NCBI GenBank assembly: GCA_943787675.1
Contig: CALSNK010000012.1
Location: 1 to 41,153, forward strand
Length of the DNA: 41,153 bases
From: an uncultured Pseudomonadales bacterium
GTDB taxonomy: Bacteria; Pseudomonadota; Gammaproteobacteria; Pseudomonadales; Porticoccaceae
Reading direction: 5' to 3'
The position numbers and the translations under genes are program-made. The notes under the pieces were generated by a model. The model did no database searches. It saw only the letters and a list, made by a program, of their open reading frames with translations, and was not told the origin of the DNA. Numbering within the stretch: position 1 is the stretch's first letter; each line of letters begins with the position of its first letter. Positions 9,405-17,562 of this stretch are shown in pieces.

Positions 9405-11084
9405 ATGAGCGAAAATTTCGCAGATCTATTTGAAGAAAGTCTCAAGACAGTTGAGATGAATCCCGGCGCCATCATCACAGGCGTAATTATCGATATCGAT
9501 AAAGACTGGGTAACCGTACACGCAGGACTGAAGTCAGAAGGCGTCATTCCAGCAGAACAATTTTTTAACGATAAAGGCGAACTAGAAGTTGCTGTAGGCG
9601 ACGAAGTTCAGGTAGCCCTCGAAGCTGTTGAAGACGGATTCGGTGCAACCAAGCTTTCTCGTGAAAAAGCCCGCCGCGCAGAATCCTGGATCGAACTTGA
9701 AGCAGCTCACAAAGCTGACGAAGTCGTTATCGGTGTTATCAGCGGTAAGGTTAAAGGTGGCTTCACAGTTGATGTTCGCGGCTTACGCGCGTTCCTACCA
9801 GGTTCACTGGTAGACGTTCGCCCACTGCGCGAAATCACCCACCTCGAAAACATTGAACTCGAATTCAAAGTTATCAAATTAGATCCTAAGCGCAACAACG
9901 TTGTTGTAAGCCGTCGTGCCGTTATGGAGAGTGCAAACTCTGTAGAACGTGAAGAACTGCTGGCCAACCTCGAAGAGGGCGCATCACTCAAAGGTGTTAT
10001 TAAGAACCTTACTGATTACGGCGCGTTCGTTGATCTGGGTGGAATCGATGGTCTGTTGCACATCACTGACATGTCTTGGAAGCGTATCAAGCATCCATCA
10101 GAGATGATCAATGTTGGCGACGAGATCGACGTTAAAGTACTTAAGTTTGACCGCGAGCGTAACCGCGTATCTCTGGGCATGAAGCAGATGGGCGAAGATC
10201 CTTGGGGCGACATCAAAGGTCGTTACCCAGAAGGCGCACGTGCTAAAGCCAAGATCACCAACCTTACTGACTACGGTTGTTTTGCCGAGTTGGAAGACGG
10301 TGTTGAAGGTCTGGTACACGTCTCTGAAATGGATTGGACTAACAAGAACGTACACCCATCTAAGATTGTCCAGCTGGGCGACGAAGTTGAAGTTATGGTT
10401 CTGGATATCGACGAAGAACGTCGTCGTATCTCACTGGGTATCAAGCAGTGTCACACCAACCCATGGGACGACTTTGCTACCACTATGGGCAAAGGCGACA
10501 AGATCTCAGGTAAGATCAAGTCAATCACTGACTTCGGTATCTTTATCGGTCTGGACGGTGGAATTGACGGACTGGTTCACCTGTCTGATATCTCTTGGAA
10601 CGAAACTGGCGAAGACGCCGTTCGCAACTTCAAGAAAGGTGAAGAAGTTGAGACAGTTGTACTTAGTATCGATGCAGAGCGTGAGCGCATCTCACTGGGT
10701 ATCAAGCAACTTTCTGACGATCCATTCAACGAGTACGTCACAGTCAATGACAAAGGCGCTATCGTAACTGGTACCGTTAAAGAAGTTGATGCCAAAGGCG
10801 CAACCATTGATCTAGGCAACGATATCGAAGCTTACCTGAAAGGTTCTGAGCTATCTCGCGAGAAAGTAGAAGATGCTCGTCAAGAACTGCAGGAAGGCCA
10901 GGAAGTTGAAGCCAAGATTATCAATGTAGATCGTAAGACCCGCGCCATTAGCCTGTCTATTAAGGCTAAAGACGTCGCTGAAGAGAAAGCCGTTGTTAAA
11001 GCTCATCGCAAGACCGAAGCTGATTCAACGTCATCCTCAGCAACAACGATCGGTGATCTGATCAAAGCTCAGATGGACAAGTAA
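9405..11084 (+). CDS. rpsA: 30S ribosomal protein S1
   Basis: The protein has 559 residues and six S1 (OB-fold) repeats. The repeat signatures are easy to follow: [105 protein letters not shown], and a divergent sixth copy. Repeats often end in the RISLGIKQ motif. S1 binds mRNA on the small ribosomal subunit and assists initiation on structured or weak leaders. The gene stands between cmk and ihfB and ends in a strong intrinsic terminator. Confidence 0.98.
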   Translation: MSENFADLFEESLKTVEMNPGAIITGVIIDIDKDWVTVHAGLKSEGVIPAEQFFNDKGELEVAVGDEVQVALEAVEDGFGATKLSREKARRAESWIELEAAHKADEVVIGVISGKVKGGFTVDVRGLRAFLPGSLVDVRPLREITHLENIELEFKVIKLDPKRNNVVVSRRAVMESANSVEREELLANLEEGASLKGVIKNLTDYGAFVDLGGIDGLLHITDMSWKRIKHPSEMINVGDEIDVKVLKFDRERNRVSLGMKQMGEDPWGDIKGRYPEGARAKAKITNLTDYGCFAELEDGVEGLVHVSEMDWTNKNVHPSKIVQLGDEVEVMVLDIDEERRRISLGIKQCHTNPWDDFATTMGKGDKISGKIKSITDFGIFIGLDGGIDGLVHLSDISWNETGEDAVRNFKKGEEVETVVLSIDAERERISLGIKQLSDDPFNEYVTVNDKGAIVTGTVKEVDAKGATIDLGNDIEAYLKGSELSREKVEDARQELQEGQEVEAKIINVDRKTRAISLSIKAKDVAEEKAVVKAHRKTEADSTSSSATTIGDLIKAQMDK

Positions 11085-11110
11085 TTAACCACTTGTTTTA
11101 AACTGAGAAT

Positions 11111-11142
11111 AAAAAAGGGTGGCTCTGCCACCCTTTTTTTTT
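11111..11142 (+). terminator. Rho-independent terminator of rpsA
   Basis: A GC-rich stem GGGTGGC-TCT-GCCACCC is flanked by six A on the left and nine T on the right. This gives an extended A-T continuation of the stem and a classical T-tract. It starts 26 bases after the rpsA stop codon. The A-run also makes it potentially bidirectional. Confidence 0.95.
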
Positions 11143-11284
11143 CGCCTAAAAAACACCAAGGGTGCAGTTTTTACTTGTATAAATCTAAAACTTCAATAAA
11201 ATCAACGAGTAATAAATATTCGTGAGTGATTTTAAGCTTAAAATTATTCACAGAACCATAAAAGAAAACACAGCCGAATCAAGC

Positions 11285-11569
11285 ATGACAAAATCTGAGT
11301 TAATCGAAAAGATCGCCGCCAGCCAAGACCAGCTTCCCCCAAGGGATGTTGAGCTAGCCGTAAGAATGGTTTTAGAGCGTATGACCCAGGCGTTGGTTAA
11401 TAATCAGCGTATTGAGATTCGTGGTTTTGGCAGCTTTTCTCTGCACTACCGTGCGCCTCGCGTGGGTCGCAATCCCAAGACTGGTGATGCGGTGCAGTTG
11501 ACTGGTAAGTATGTGCCTTACTTTAAGCCTGGTAAGGATCTGCGTACTCGGGTTAACGATAGCCTGTAA
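11285..11569 (+). CDS. ihfB: Integration host factor subunit beta
   Basis: The protein has 94 residues, the standard IHF beta length. IHF is a heterodimeric DNA-bending protein used in recombination, replication and sigma-54 promoters. The sequence carries the beta-arm and proline region [20 protein letters not shown] followed by NPKTGD, nearly identical to E. coli IhfB, and ends [14 protein letters not shown]. The frame is open upstream to a GTG at 11222. I chose ATG 11285 because similarity starts exactly at [11 protein letters not shown]. The Shine-Dalgarno is weak. It is separated from rpsA by the terminator, so it probably has its own promoter in 11143-11284. Confidence 0.96.
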   Translation: MTKSELIEKIAASQDQLPPRDVELAVRMVLERMTQALVNNQRIEIRGFGSFSLHYRAPRVGRNPKTGDAVQLTGKYVPYFKPGKDLRTRVNDSL

Positions 11570-11577
11570 TACCTCCA

Positions 11578-11935
11578 CCCTGTCATCCCGACAGAGCGTA
11601 GCGACGAAGAATCTCCATCAGATCTCTCACATTCATTCGAGATGACAGTCAATAGCGAACTCCGTCTCTCTAACGAAGTAACCGTCATCCCAGCGAAACA
11701 ACGCCGCCCCAGCGAAACAACGTCGCCCCAGCGAAGGCTGGGGCCCATCTACCCATAAATGGATTCCCGCTTTCGCGAGAATGACGAATCCTCTGTCATC
11801 TCAACAGAGCCTTCTAACCTGTCACCCCAGCCTGTCATCCTGACGCCTTACCCCTGTCATCCTGAGCGAAGCCGAAGGACCTCACCCCACTCACCCCCAG
11901 CCTGTCATCCTGAGCGAAGCCGAAGGATCTCATAC
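11578..11935. repeat. Cluster of dispersed GTCAT/ATGAC-type stem-loop repeats
   Basis: This non-coding stretch holds many short degenerate repeats. TGTCATCCTGAGCGAAGCCG, continuing into AAGGA, occurs twice at 11854-11882 and 11901-11929. A TGTCATCCCGACAGAGCGTA variant occurs at 11580. A perfect hairpin, CCCCAGC-GAAG-GCTGGGG, lies at 11726-11743, and a CCCGCTTTCGCGAGAATGACG element is near 11767. Copies in both orientations share GTCAT or ATGAC ends. Related copies occur at 12.6-12.9 kb and at 32.2-32.8 kb. They resemble REP-like intergenic repeats. Open frames across this stretch are repeat artefacts. Confidence 0.8.
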
Positions 11936-12055
11936 CACCCACCCAAAAAAACCATTAAAAACTCACCATCAGTGACATCCATCTCAGTTGAAATAAACTG
12001 CACCCATTAAAATCAGTCGCACTTAAGCTAAATGTTGCCAGTCATTATTGATAAC

Positions 12056-12091
12056 TTGCGATTAATATAAAAAAGGTATATTTTCTATACT
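12056..12091 (+). promoter_or_regulatory. Putative brnTA promoter/operator
   Basis: An AT-rich stretch directly upstream of brnT contains TTGCGA at 12056-12061 and a TATATT-like hexamer at 12077-12082. It also has a perfect inverted repeat, GTATA-TTTTC-TATAC, at 12076-12090 that abuts the start codon. Ribbon-helix-helix antitoxins such as BrnA usually repress their own operon by binding short palindromes here. The spacing between the proposed -35 and -10 is 15 bp, shorter than ideal. Confidence 0.4.
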
Positions 12092-12355
12092 ATGCGTTGT
12101 TTCGAATTCGATGACCATAAAAGTCAGGTAAATCGCGATAAGCACGGCATTGATTTTATCGATGCTCAATCTCTATGGGATGATCCCGACCTTATTGAGA
12201 TTCAAGCCAAATCAGATGACGAGAAGCGCGTATTAGTTGTTGGAATAATTGCAGGAAAAATCTGGTCCGCAGTTGTTACCCAACGTAATGAAAATATTCG
12301 AATAATTTCTGTCAGGCGATCACGTAGTACAGAGGTAGCAATTTATGAAAGCTAA
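12092..12355 (+). CDS. brnT: BrnT-family ribonuclease toxin
   Basis: The protein has 87 residues, typical of BrnT, an RNase of the RelE-like fold that stops translation when free of its antitoxin. The family pattern is visible: FEFDDHKSQVNRDKHGIDFIDA at the N-terminus, a central WDDPDLIE, VLVVGIIAGKIWSAVVTQR strands, and the C-terminal IRIISVRRSRSTEVAIYES. The last of these matches the conserved RIISARKA...E..YE region. The gene overlaps brnA by 11 bases in the standard toxin-first order. The pair sits between repeat clusters at the left side of the island. Confidence 0.9.
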   Translation: MRCFEFDDHKSQVNRDKHGIDFIDAQSLWDDPDLIEIQAKSDDEKRVLVVGIIAGKIWSAVVTQRNENIRIISVRRSRSTEVAIYES

Positions 12356-12587
12356 AGCATTTGATAAAAAATTTGATGCCAATAAGACCGATATTATTGA
12401 CGATCTGAACTTAGCCAGCATCAAGCGGCCTAACCGTGAACAAAAGCGTGTAAACGTTGATTTTCCAACCTGGATGATTGAATCCCTTGATAATGAAGCC
12501 GCCCGCTTAGGGGTTACGCGTCAGTCTATTATTAAGGTTTGGCTAGCGGAACGCCTGGAGACTTTACCCACGAGTAAAGAAAAGTAG
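12345..12587 (+). CDS. brnA: BrnA-family antitoxin (ribbon-helix-helix)
   Basis: The protein has 80 residues. The C-terminal half (KRVNVDFPTWMIESLDNEAA, then RLGVTRQSIIKVWLAERLE, about residues 34-73) is a ribbon-helix-helix DNA-binding domain of the BrnA/CopG type. The N-terminal half, with KKFDANKTDIIDDLNLAS, is the part expected to neutralise the toxin. It overlaps the end of brnT, so the two are translationally coupled. The inverted repeat at 12076-12090 is a candidate operator for autoregulation. Confidence 0.88.
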   Translation: MKAKAFDKKFDANKTDIIDDLNLASIKRPNREQKRVNVDFPTWMIESLDNEAARLGVTRQSIIKVWLAERLETLPTSKEK

Positions 12588-12608
12588 ATTTCGATTAGTC
12601 GAAGTCTT

Positions 12609-12880
12609 CACATCGTCATCCCAGCGAAGGCTGGGACCTCTCTACAGATCGCTAGATACTGGCCTACGCCAGTATGACGAAAGAAACCACCTTCACTCCA
12701 GCTAGTCATTCTGAGCGAAGCCGAAGGATCTCACGCCACCCACTCCAATCTGCTACAAAGCAACCAGTGTTTCCGATATAAGAAATTTTTAATGTCGGAA
12801 AGTAGGGGTGTATTTAACATAACGCTATCCACCCACATCCCCCCAGTTCGTCATCCTGAGCGAAGCCGAAGGATCTCATG
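12609..12880. repeat. Second cluster of dispersed stem-loop repeats upstream of the sigma factor gene
   Basis: The 448-base gap between brnA and the sigma factor gene holds further copies of the 11.6-11.9 kb repeat family. There is a hairpin TCCCAGC-GAAG-GCTGGGA at 12619-12636 and another, ATACTGGC-CTAC-GCCAGTAT, at 12656-12675 followed by GACGA. Two copies of the GTCAT-N2-TGAGCGAAGCCGAAGGATCTC type lie near 12706-12732 and 12850-12878. After these comes an A/C-rich stretch with an imperfect GGGGG/CCCCC hairpin (12940-12970). I see no gene and no convincing promoter. Confidence 0.75.
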
Positions 12881-13035
12881 CTCCCAACTTGTCTGCTATA
12901 AATAAACAACACAAAACAAAAAAGCCCAACCAAAAAAACTGGGGGAAAAACGCCGCCAAGTCGTCCCCCAATATCAAGGAGCCCGAAAAGTAGCAGGGCA
13001 AGCAACAAGGAAGAAGCACGCAAGAGGGGCAAGGA

Positions 13036-13647
13036 TTGAAGGAGAAAGACAGCAAAGAGACCATCCAAAGCATCTACATAGGCCTGCGCACCAGCCTGGC
13101 CCGTGCAGTGATGGGCATAGTGCCGCCCCGCGAAGTTGAAGACATAGTGCAAGAAACCTATGTCAGAGTCTGCCAAGTCAAACATCCAGAAGATATCCGC
13201 CAACCGCGCTCCTACCTGTTCCGCACCGCACGCAACCTCGCCCTCGACTATCTAAAGCGCTCGGAAACCAAATACACCGAAGGCATGGATGAACAGGATA
13301 TCGACACATTAATAGACGTGCGAAGCGGCGACGACAGCACCTTTGAGCAGGTTGCCAGCAATGAAGAATTTGCACTGTTCTGCGAAGCCGTACGCCACCT
13401 GCCGGTCAAATGCCGACGCGTGTTTGTACTCAAAAAAGTCTATGGCTACACCCAGATAGAGATCGCCAGAAAACTCGATATAAGCATCGGCACAGTCGAA
13501 AAACATATCGGTCAGGGCATAAAGCGCTGCACTTACTTTATGCAACAGCACAATAAAAAAGGAGACACCGGCAGGGGGCAGCAGCAACACAACAGCGCGG
13601 TAATAAGCCTAAGCGAGCGCGCACCCAAAGGACCCAACCATGAGTAA
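13036..13647 (+). CDS. FecI-type ECF RNA polymerase sigma factor
   Basis: The protein has 203 residues. Sigma region 2 (about 10-75) reads REVEDIVQETYVRVCQ and RSYLFRTARNLALDYLKR. Region 4 (about 112-170) carries the helix-turn-helix YTQIEIARKLDISIGTVEKH. The FecI subgroup is indicated by the pairing with a FecR-like protein and a TonB receptor with an STN domain. No ATG is available: the frame opens after a stop at 12991, and the first usable codon before region 2 is TTG at 13036, with GAGG eight bases upstream. The next ATG would remove the first helix. A glutamine-rich tail after about residue 170 overlaps fecR by 8 bases. It presumably activates the receptor operon when substrate is sensed. 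Confidence 0.9.
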   Translation: MKEKDSKETIQSIYIGLRTSLARAVMGIVPPREVEDIVQETYVRVCQVKHPEDIRQPRSYLFRTARNLALDYLKRSETKYTEGMDEQDIDTLIDVRSGDDSTFEQVASNEEFALFCEAVRHLPVKCRRVFVLKKVYGYTQIEIARKLDISIGTVEKHIGQGIKRCTYFMQQHNKKGDTGRGQQQHNSAVISLSERAPKGPNHE

Positions 13648-14665
13648 TATACACAGCATGCCATCCAACCAGCACCTCTATGACCAGGCCAGTAACTGGA
13701 TCGTCAAGATGGACAGAGGACTCAGCGCAGACGAGAAAATAGCCCTGCGCGAATGGCTGCAAAGCGATACAGAAAACCATGACATCCTCATGGAAATGAC
13801 CCAGCTGTGGGACAAGATGGACGCCATGACTCGCCTCTCAGACCTATTCGAAAAGCCCGGCAAGCCAACTGAAGCCAACAAAGCAAACAGTCAACGCTAC
13901 AGGCCCTATTTCGCCATAGCTGCCTCGACCGTTATCGCCGCAGTGGCAGGTCTATGGGCACTCTTTGGCGCAGTCGACAACGGCAATTATTACCAAACCG
14001 CCATCGGCGAGCAATCCACCGTTATGCTGCAAGACGGCAGCCAGATCACCCTCAACACCAACACCAAAGTACAGGTGCGCTACACAGACCAGGCCCGGCT
14101 GCTGGAACTGATCAGCGGCGAACTGCATGTGCGTGTCGCCAAAGACCCCAGCAGGCCCCTCAGCGTGATGGCCGGCGAGCAGATTATTCAGGCAGTGGGC
14201 ACCGAATTTAATATTGAAATTACCGACCAGCAAAAGATCGAGCTAGTTGTCACCGAAGGTAAAGTAAAAGTAGGCGTCCAGAACCCCTCCGAAAAACCAA
14301 CCTCAAATCCCGAGCCCCAATTCCTCTCCGTTGATGCTCGAACCGTCTCCGCAGGTGAAAAACTTATGCTCGGCGACAGCAATGAAGCAATCACCGAAGT
14401 ATCCGCCGATGACATAGCCGTCAAACTCTCCTGGCGTAGCGGCAACCTAATCTTCCGTGGTGAGTCTTTAGAAGAGGCGGTCAAAGAAGTGGGCCGCTAC
14501 ACCTCAGTAGAATTTGTATTTATGAACGAAGACCTAAAAAAGATGCGCGTAGCCGGCCTGTTTAAAGCCGGCGACGTAGAGGGCCTGTTAGCCACCCTGC
14601 GCGAGAACTTTGACATCGTCACCCACAGAGACGATAACGGAAAAGTACTGTTAAGCATTGACTAA
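13640..14665 (+). CDS. FecR-type transmembrane anti-sigma factor/signal transducer
   Basis: The protein has 341 residues. The N-terminal cytoplasmic part (1-60) has the tryptophan-containing DUF4880/FecR anti-sigma pattern, with W20, W40 and W57. A single membrane segment follows at about 90-109 (YFAIAASTVIAAVAGLWALF). The periplasmic FecR domain (about 120-215) shows GEQSTVMLQDGSQITLNTNT, LISGELHVRV and VGTEFNIEI. A C-terminal STN-like/DUF4974 region (about 270-341) includes SLEEAVKEVGRYTSVEF. The start overlaps the sigma gene by 8 bases, indicating co-translation. It should relay occupancy of the TonB receptor to the sigma factor. Base composition is GC-rich like the sigma gene. Confidence 0.92.
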   Translation: MSNIHSMPSNQHLYDQASNWIVKMDRGLSADEKIALREWLQSDTENHDILMEMTQLWDKMDAMTRLSDLFEKPGKPTEANKANSQRYRPYFAIAASTVIAAVAGLWALFGAVDNGNYYQTAIGEQSTVMLQDGSQITLNTNTKVQVRYTDQARLLELISGELHVRVAKDPSRPLSVMAGEQIIQAVGTEFNIEITDQQKIELVVTEGKVKVGVQNPSEKPTSNPEPQFLSVDARTVSAGEKLMLGDSNEAITEVSADDIAVKLSWRSGNLIFRGESLEEAVKEVGRYTSVEFVFMNEDLKKMRVAGLFKAGDVEGLLATLRENFDIVTHRDDNGKVLLSID

Positions 14666-14704
14666 AATTAGTCACCGCCTTATCCCACCAAGAGAAAACC
14701 CTGA

Positions 14705-17443
14705 ATGTTTAATGTTTTATGGGGGAAAAATTTGAACCAGTCGTCTATTTCAAACGCGCAGGTAAAGTGCGCAGTTGGGGAAGAGGGCAGGTTATCCTTT
14801 CGCAATGCGGTAGCTGTGTTGGCAATAGTATTTTGCCTTCATTCAAACAACAGTGCCGCAGTCACGGACGACAACATTCCTTTCAAAATTCCTCAGCAGC
14901 GCGCAGACACCGCGCTCACATTGTTTGCTGAACAAGCCAATCTAACCCTGGTGTTTCCCTTTGACCAAGTCAAAGACATAACCGCCAACCGATTGGTCGG
15001 CAACTACCCCATCGACACAGCGATAAATATTCTGCTGCAAGACACCGGGTTAATGCCAACGTTTAGTAATCAACTCGTTTTAAACATAGCGATTGATGAT
15101 AAGGGGAAGAGCATGAATAAAAATACAAGGAAAACATTATTGGCCTCAATGGTGGGGTTATTTGCAGCTGGTGGTTTAAGCACGGCTGCGGCGCAGGAGA
15201 CGGAGAGTGCTCGGGCGCAGGGTGTTTTGGATGAGATTATTGTTACTGCCACAAAGCGTGCTACTAGTCTCAATGATACAGCTGTAAGTGTGGCGGCGTT
15301 AGCTGGAGATGAGGTAACTAAAAGAAATCTTAGTGGTGCAGATGATTATCTAAGATTTATTCCTGGTGTGAATATACTTAATCAAGGACCTAACAGAAGT
15401 CCCATTATTGTTCGAGGTATAGCGTCTGACCCGCAATCTGAGTCAGTTCGCTCAGGGGCGTCAGTCGGCTCATATTTTGGAGAGGTTCCGCTATCTGGTT
15501 TGGGTTATTTAGGCGGTACTACTGATTTACGTTTGGTTGACCTTGAAAGGATTGAGGTATTGCGTGGACCTCAGGGAACATTATTTGGTTCAAGCAGCTT
15601 AGGTGGCACCGTTCGGAACATTCCAACTGCACCAAAGCTAGATGTTGTTGAAGGGAGTTTAAAAGCAGATATATCTCATACTGCAAAAAACGGCAGTTCA
15701 AATCACAAGGTTGAAGGTGTTTTGAACTTGCCTTTGATACAGGATGTTCTAGCTATTCGAGCTGTTGCCTACAAGCATGACAATAGTGGCTACATTAAGA
15801 ATGTAGCAGGCAGTCACCCTACGTTTGCTGATGTAGCTGAAACTGTTGGTGCAGGTAGTTTGGCAATCGATGAGAATGATATAGGAGCAACAGAGTATAC
15901 TGGGGGTAGACTAACAGCTCTTTGGCGAGCGACTGATTCATTGGACATAACGCTATCCTATGTAAAACAAGATGGCGAGATGGTGGGCTTTGGTAATGAA
16001 CAACTTGATTTGGAGCCTTACACTCAGACTCGCTTCCAATCAGGTGATCTGACTTTTATAGATGGCTTAGAGGGTAATTCATTAGGCTTGGATGGTGAAG
16101 GTTCTATAGACAATATATCGTTCACTAATCTCGTGATGGAATATGATTTTGGCTCGGCACAGTTGCTATCCTCTTCATTTTGGTTTGATGGTGAGTCAGC
16201 GCTGGGTTTTGATCTGGCGAGTTTCGTTGGAGGTTTTCCAGTGGCTTTTCCAAATGGTCAAGACACGGATTCTTTTGTCCAAGAGGTGCGATTAAGCTCG
16301 TCATTAGACGGCCCAGTACAATACATAGCAGGTCTATTTTACGAAAAAATAGATGCTTTCTTTGAATCACCGGGCCACTGGACTGGTGATGTAGCATTGT
16401 ATGATGACGATTTCTTTGGACCGATACCCGCACCCTTCGGCGCAGTTTCCCAGTTTGATTATAATGTCGAGGACAAGAGTGTTAAGCAAAAGGCTATTTT
16501 CGGCGAAGTGTCATATGAGTTTACCGAAAAAATGGAGTTAACTTTAGGTGGGCGTTGGTTTGAATATGAGCGAGATAATAACCTTGGTGGTGTAGGTATC
16601 TTTACAGGAAGTCCATTTGAAATTGCTAATCTAAAAAGTAAAGAGTCCGGTGCTAACTACAAAGTTAATATGTCGTACCGACCTGATGACGACACGCTTA
16701 TTTATGGTCAATGGGCAGAGGGCTTTCGCCTCGGTAATACGCAGGATAGGCTTCCCAGTTTTTGTGATGGGGACGAGGATGGAATTTTCGATGGGACAGG
16801 CCTTCCTATAACAGACAGTTTTGATTCTGATACGTTGGAGAACTTTGAACTAGGTTCGAAGCTAACACTTCTTGATAATCGATTGCAGGTAAATGCATCT
16901 GCATACCGTATAAATTGGCAAGGTATCCCATTAACAGTTGTTTCGCCAACTTGCTTCTTTGGTTTGGTGGTCAATGCTGGTGAAGCTCGCTCACAGGGTA
17001 TAGAGATAGAAACAGTCTATCAGGTATCTCCAGAGCTAAGGCTTAGCTTATCCGGTGGTTATGTCAATGCAGAGCTTACTCAGGATGCTGAAGGATTAGG
17101 TGATGATGGTGATCGTTTGCCAGGTGTTCCTGACTATAATATTGGTGTCGGCATAGAATATGAACTTCAGCTTGCTGGATATCCGTCTTATATCAAAGCA
17201 GATTATGCGCATGTAGGTGGCTTCTATAATAATTTACAGGAGCTAGGCACGGAAGCTGGAGATTATGGGCAGTTGAATTTGAATATGGGTATGTCTATCG
17301 GTAATTTAAGCCTGTCCCTCTATGCTGAGAACCTAACAAACGAAGATAGTTATACTTGGATTGACTCTACTCTTACGGCCGATGCACGGGCTCACCGTCT
17401 TCGTCCCAGAACTATTGGTTTTGGTCTAGGTTATAGCTTCTAG
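14705..17443 (+). CDS. TonB-dependent outer-membrane receptor with N-terminal STN signalling domain and an internal second signal peptide
   Basis: The protein has 912 residues. A hydrophobic export signal lies at about 33-50 after a long N-region. The STN domain spans about 57-133 (IPFKIPQQRADTALTLFAEQ onward). Then comes an apparently complete second signal peptide at 137-164 (MNKNTRKTLLASMVGLFAAG, ending AAAQ). The TonB box DEIIVTATK lies near 176-184. The plug includes YLRFIPGVNI, IVRGIAS and IEVLRGPQGTLFGSSSLGGT, and a beta-barrel follows, ending with aromatic GLGYSF. The STN half is GC-rich like fecR, while the rest uses many A/T-ending codons. The context implies a transducer-type receptor that imports an organic substrate; the ligand is unknown. 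It has no close relation by eye to the ferric citrate receptor beyond architecture. Confidence 0.9.
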   Translation: MFNVLWGKNLNQSSISNAQVKCAVGEEGRLSFRNAVAVLAIVFCLHSNNSAAVTDDNIPFKIPQQRADTALTLFAEQANLTLVFPFDQVKDITANRLVGNYPIDTAINILLQDTGLMPTFSNQLVLNIAIDDKGKSMNKNTRKTLLASMVGLFAAGGLSTAAAQETESARAQGVLDEIIVTATKRATSLNDTAVSVAALAGDEVTKRNLSGADDYLRFIPGVNILNQGPNRSPIIVRGIASDPQSESVRSGASVGSYFGEVPLSGLGYLGGTTDLRLVDLERIEVLRGPQGTLFGSSSLGGTVRNIPTAPKLDVVEGSLKADISHTAKNGSSNHKVEGVLNLPLIQDVLAIRAVAYKHDNSGYIKNVAGSHPTFADVAETVGAGSLAIDENDIGATEYTGGRLTALWRATDSLDITLSYVKQDGEMVGFGNEQLDLEPYTQTRFQSGDLTFIDGLEGNSLGLDGEGSIDNISFTNLVMEYDFGSAQLLSSSFWFDGESALGFDLASFVGGFPVAFPNGQDTDSFVQEVRLSSSLDGPVQYIAGLFYEKIDAFFESPGHWTGDVALYDDDFFGPIPAPFGAVSQFDYNVEDKSVKQKAIFGEVSYEFTEKMELTLGGRWFEYERDNNLGGVGIFTGSPFEIANLKSKESGANYKVNMSYRPDDDTLIYGQWAEGFRLGNTQDRLPSFCDGDEDGIFDGTGLPITDSFDSDTLENFELGSKLTLLDNRLQVNASAYRINWQGIPLTVVSPTCFFGLVVNAGEARSQGIEIETVYQVSPELRLSLSGGYVNAELTQDAEGLGDDGDRLPGVPDYNIGVGIEYELQLAGYPSYIKADYAHVGGFYNNLQELGTEAGDYGQLNLNMGMSIGNLSLSLYAENLTNEDSYTWIDSTLTADARAHRLRPRTIGFGLGYSF
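15101..15115 (+). promoter_or_regulatory. Internal ribosome binding site and ATG before the second signal peptide of the receptor
   Basis: AAGGGG at 15101-15106 lies six bases before an in-frame ATG at 15113, which opens a canonical signal peptide followed by the receptor plug. This could allow translation of a shorter, 776-residue receptor without the STN domain. Alternatively it is the fossil start of the receptor gene before fusion to the STN module. Use of this start is inferred, not shown. Confidence 0.5.
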
Positions 17444-17462
17444 GTTAAATGCCTATTCAAAA

Positions 17463-17508
17463 AACTTCTGCTAGATAGTAAGCATTACTCAGCTATCTAG
17501 CAGAAGTT
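17463..17508 (+). terminator. 16-bp perfect inverted repeat after the receptor gene (terminator-like or mRNA-stabilising)
   Basis: AACTTCTGCTAGATAG at 17463-17478 is exactly mirrored by CTATCTAGCAGAAGTT at 17493-17508, with a 14-base loop, 20 bases after the receptor stop. The stem is long and perfect, but it is AT-leaning and not followed by a T-tract. It may therefore be a partial attenuator or a 3'-end protector rather than a standard terminator. It separates the signalling/receptor genes from the downstream enzymes. Confidence 0.55.
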
Positions 17509-17562
17509 GTTCCTAATAAATCTAATCTTTCTCTAGTCACATCTCTTAAAGGTTTTCTTCTC

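Noticed and set aside
11759..12010. Open frame rich in HPERSRR-type residues in the repeat cluster
   Set aside because: The peptide is just the translation of the TCATCCTGAGCGAAGCCG repeats, a common false gene call.
12814..13203. Minus-strand frame with hydrophobic stretches opposite the sigma factor start
   Set aside because: It lies partly in repeats and partly antisense to the conserved sigma region 2, and has no recognisable domain.
13036..17443. Iron-citrate (fec) transport system
   Set aside because: Only the FecI/FecR/STN-receptor architecture matches. There are no fecBCDE transport genes, and the downstream genes are catabolic enzymes.
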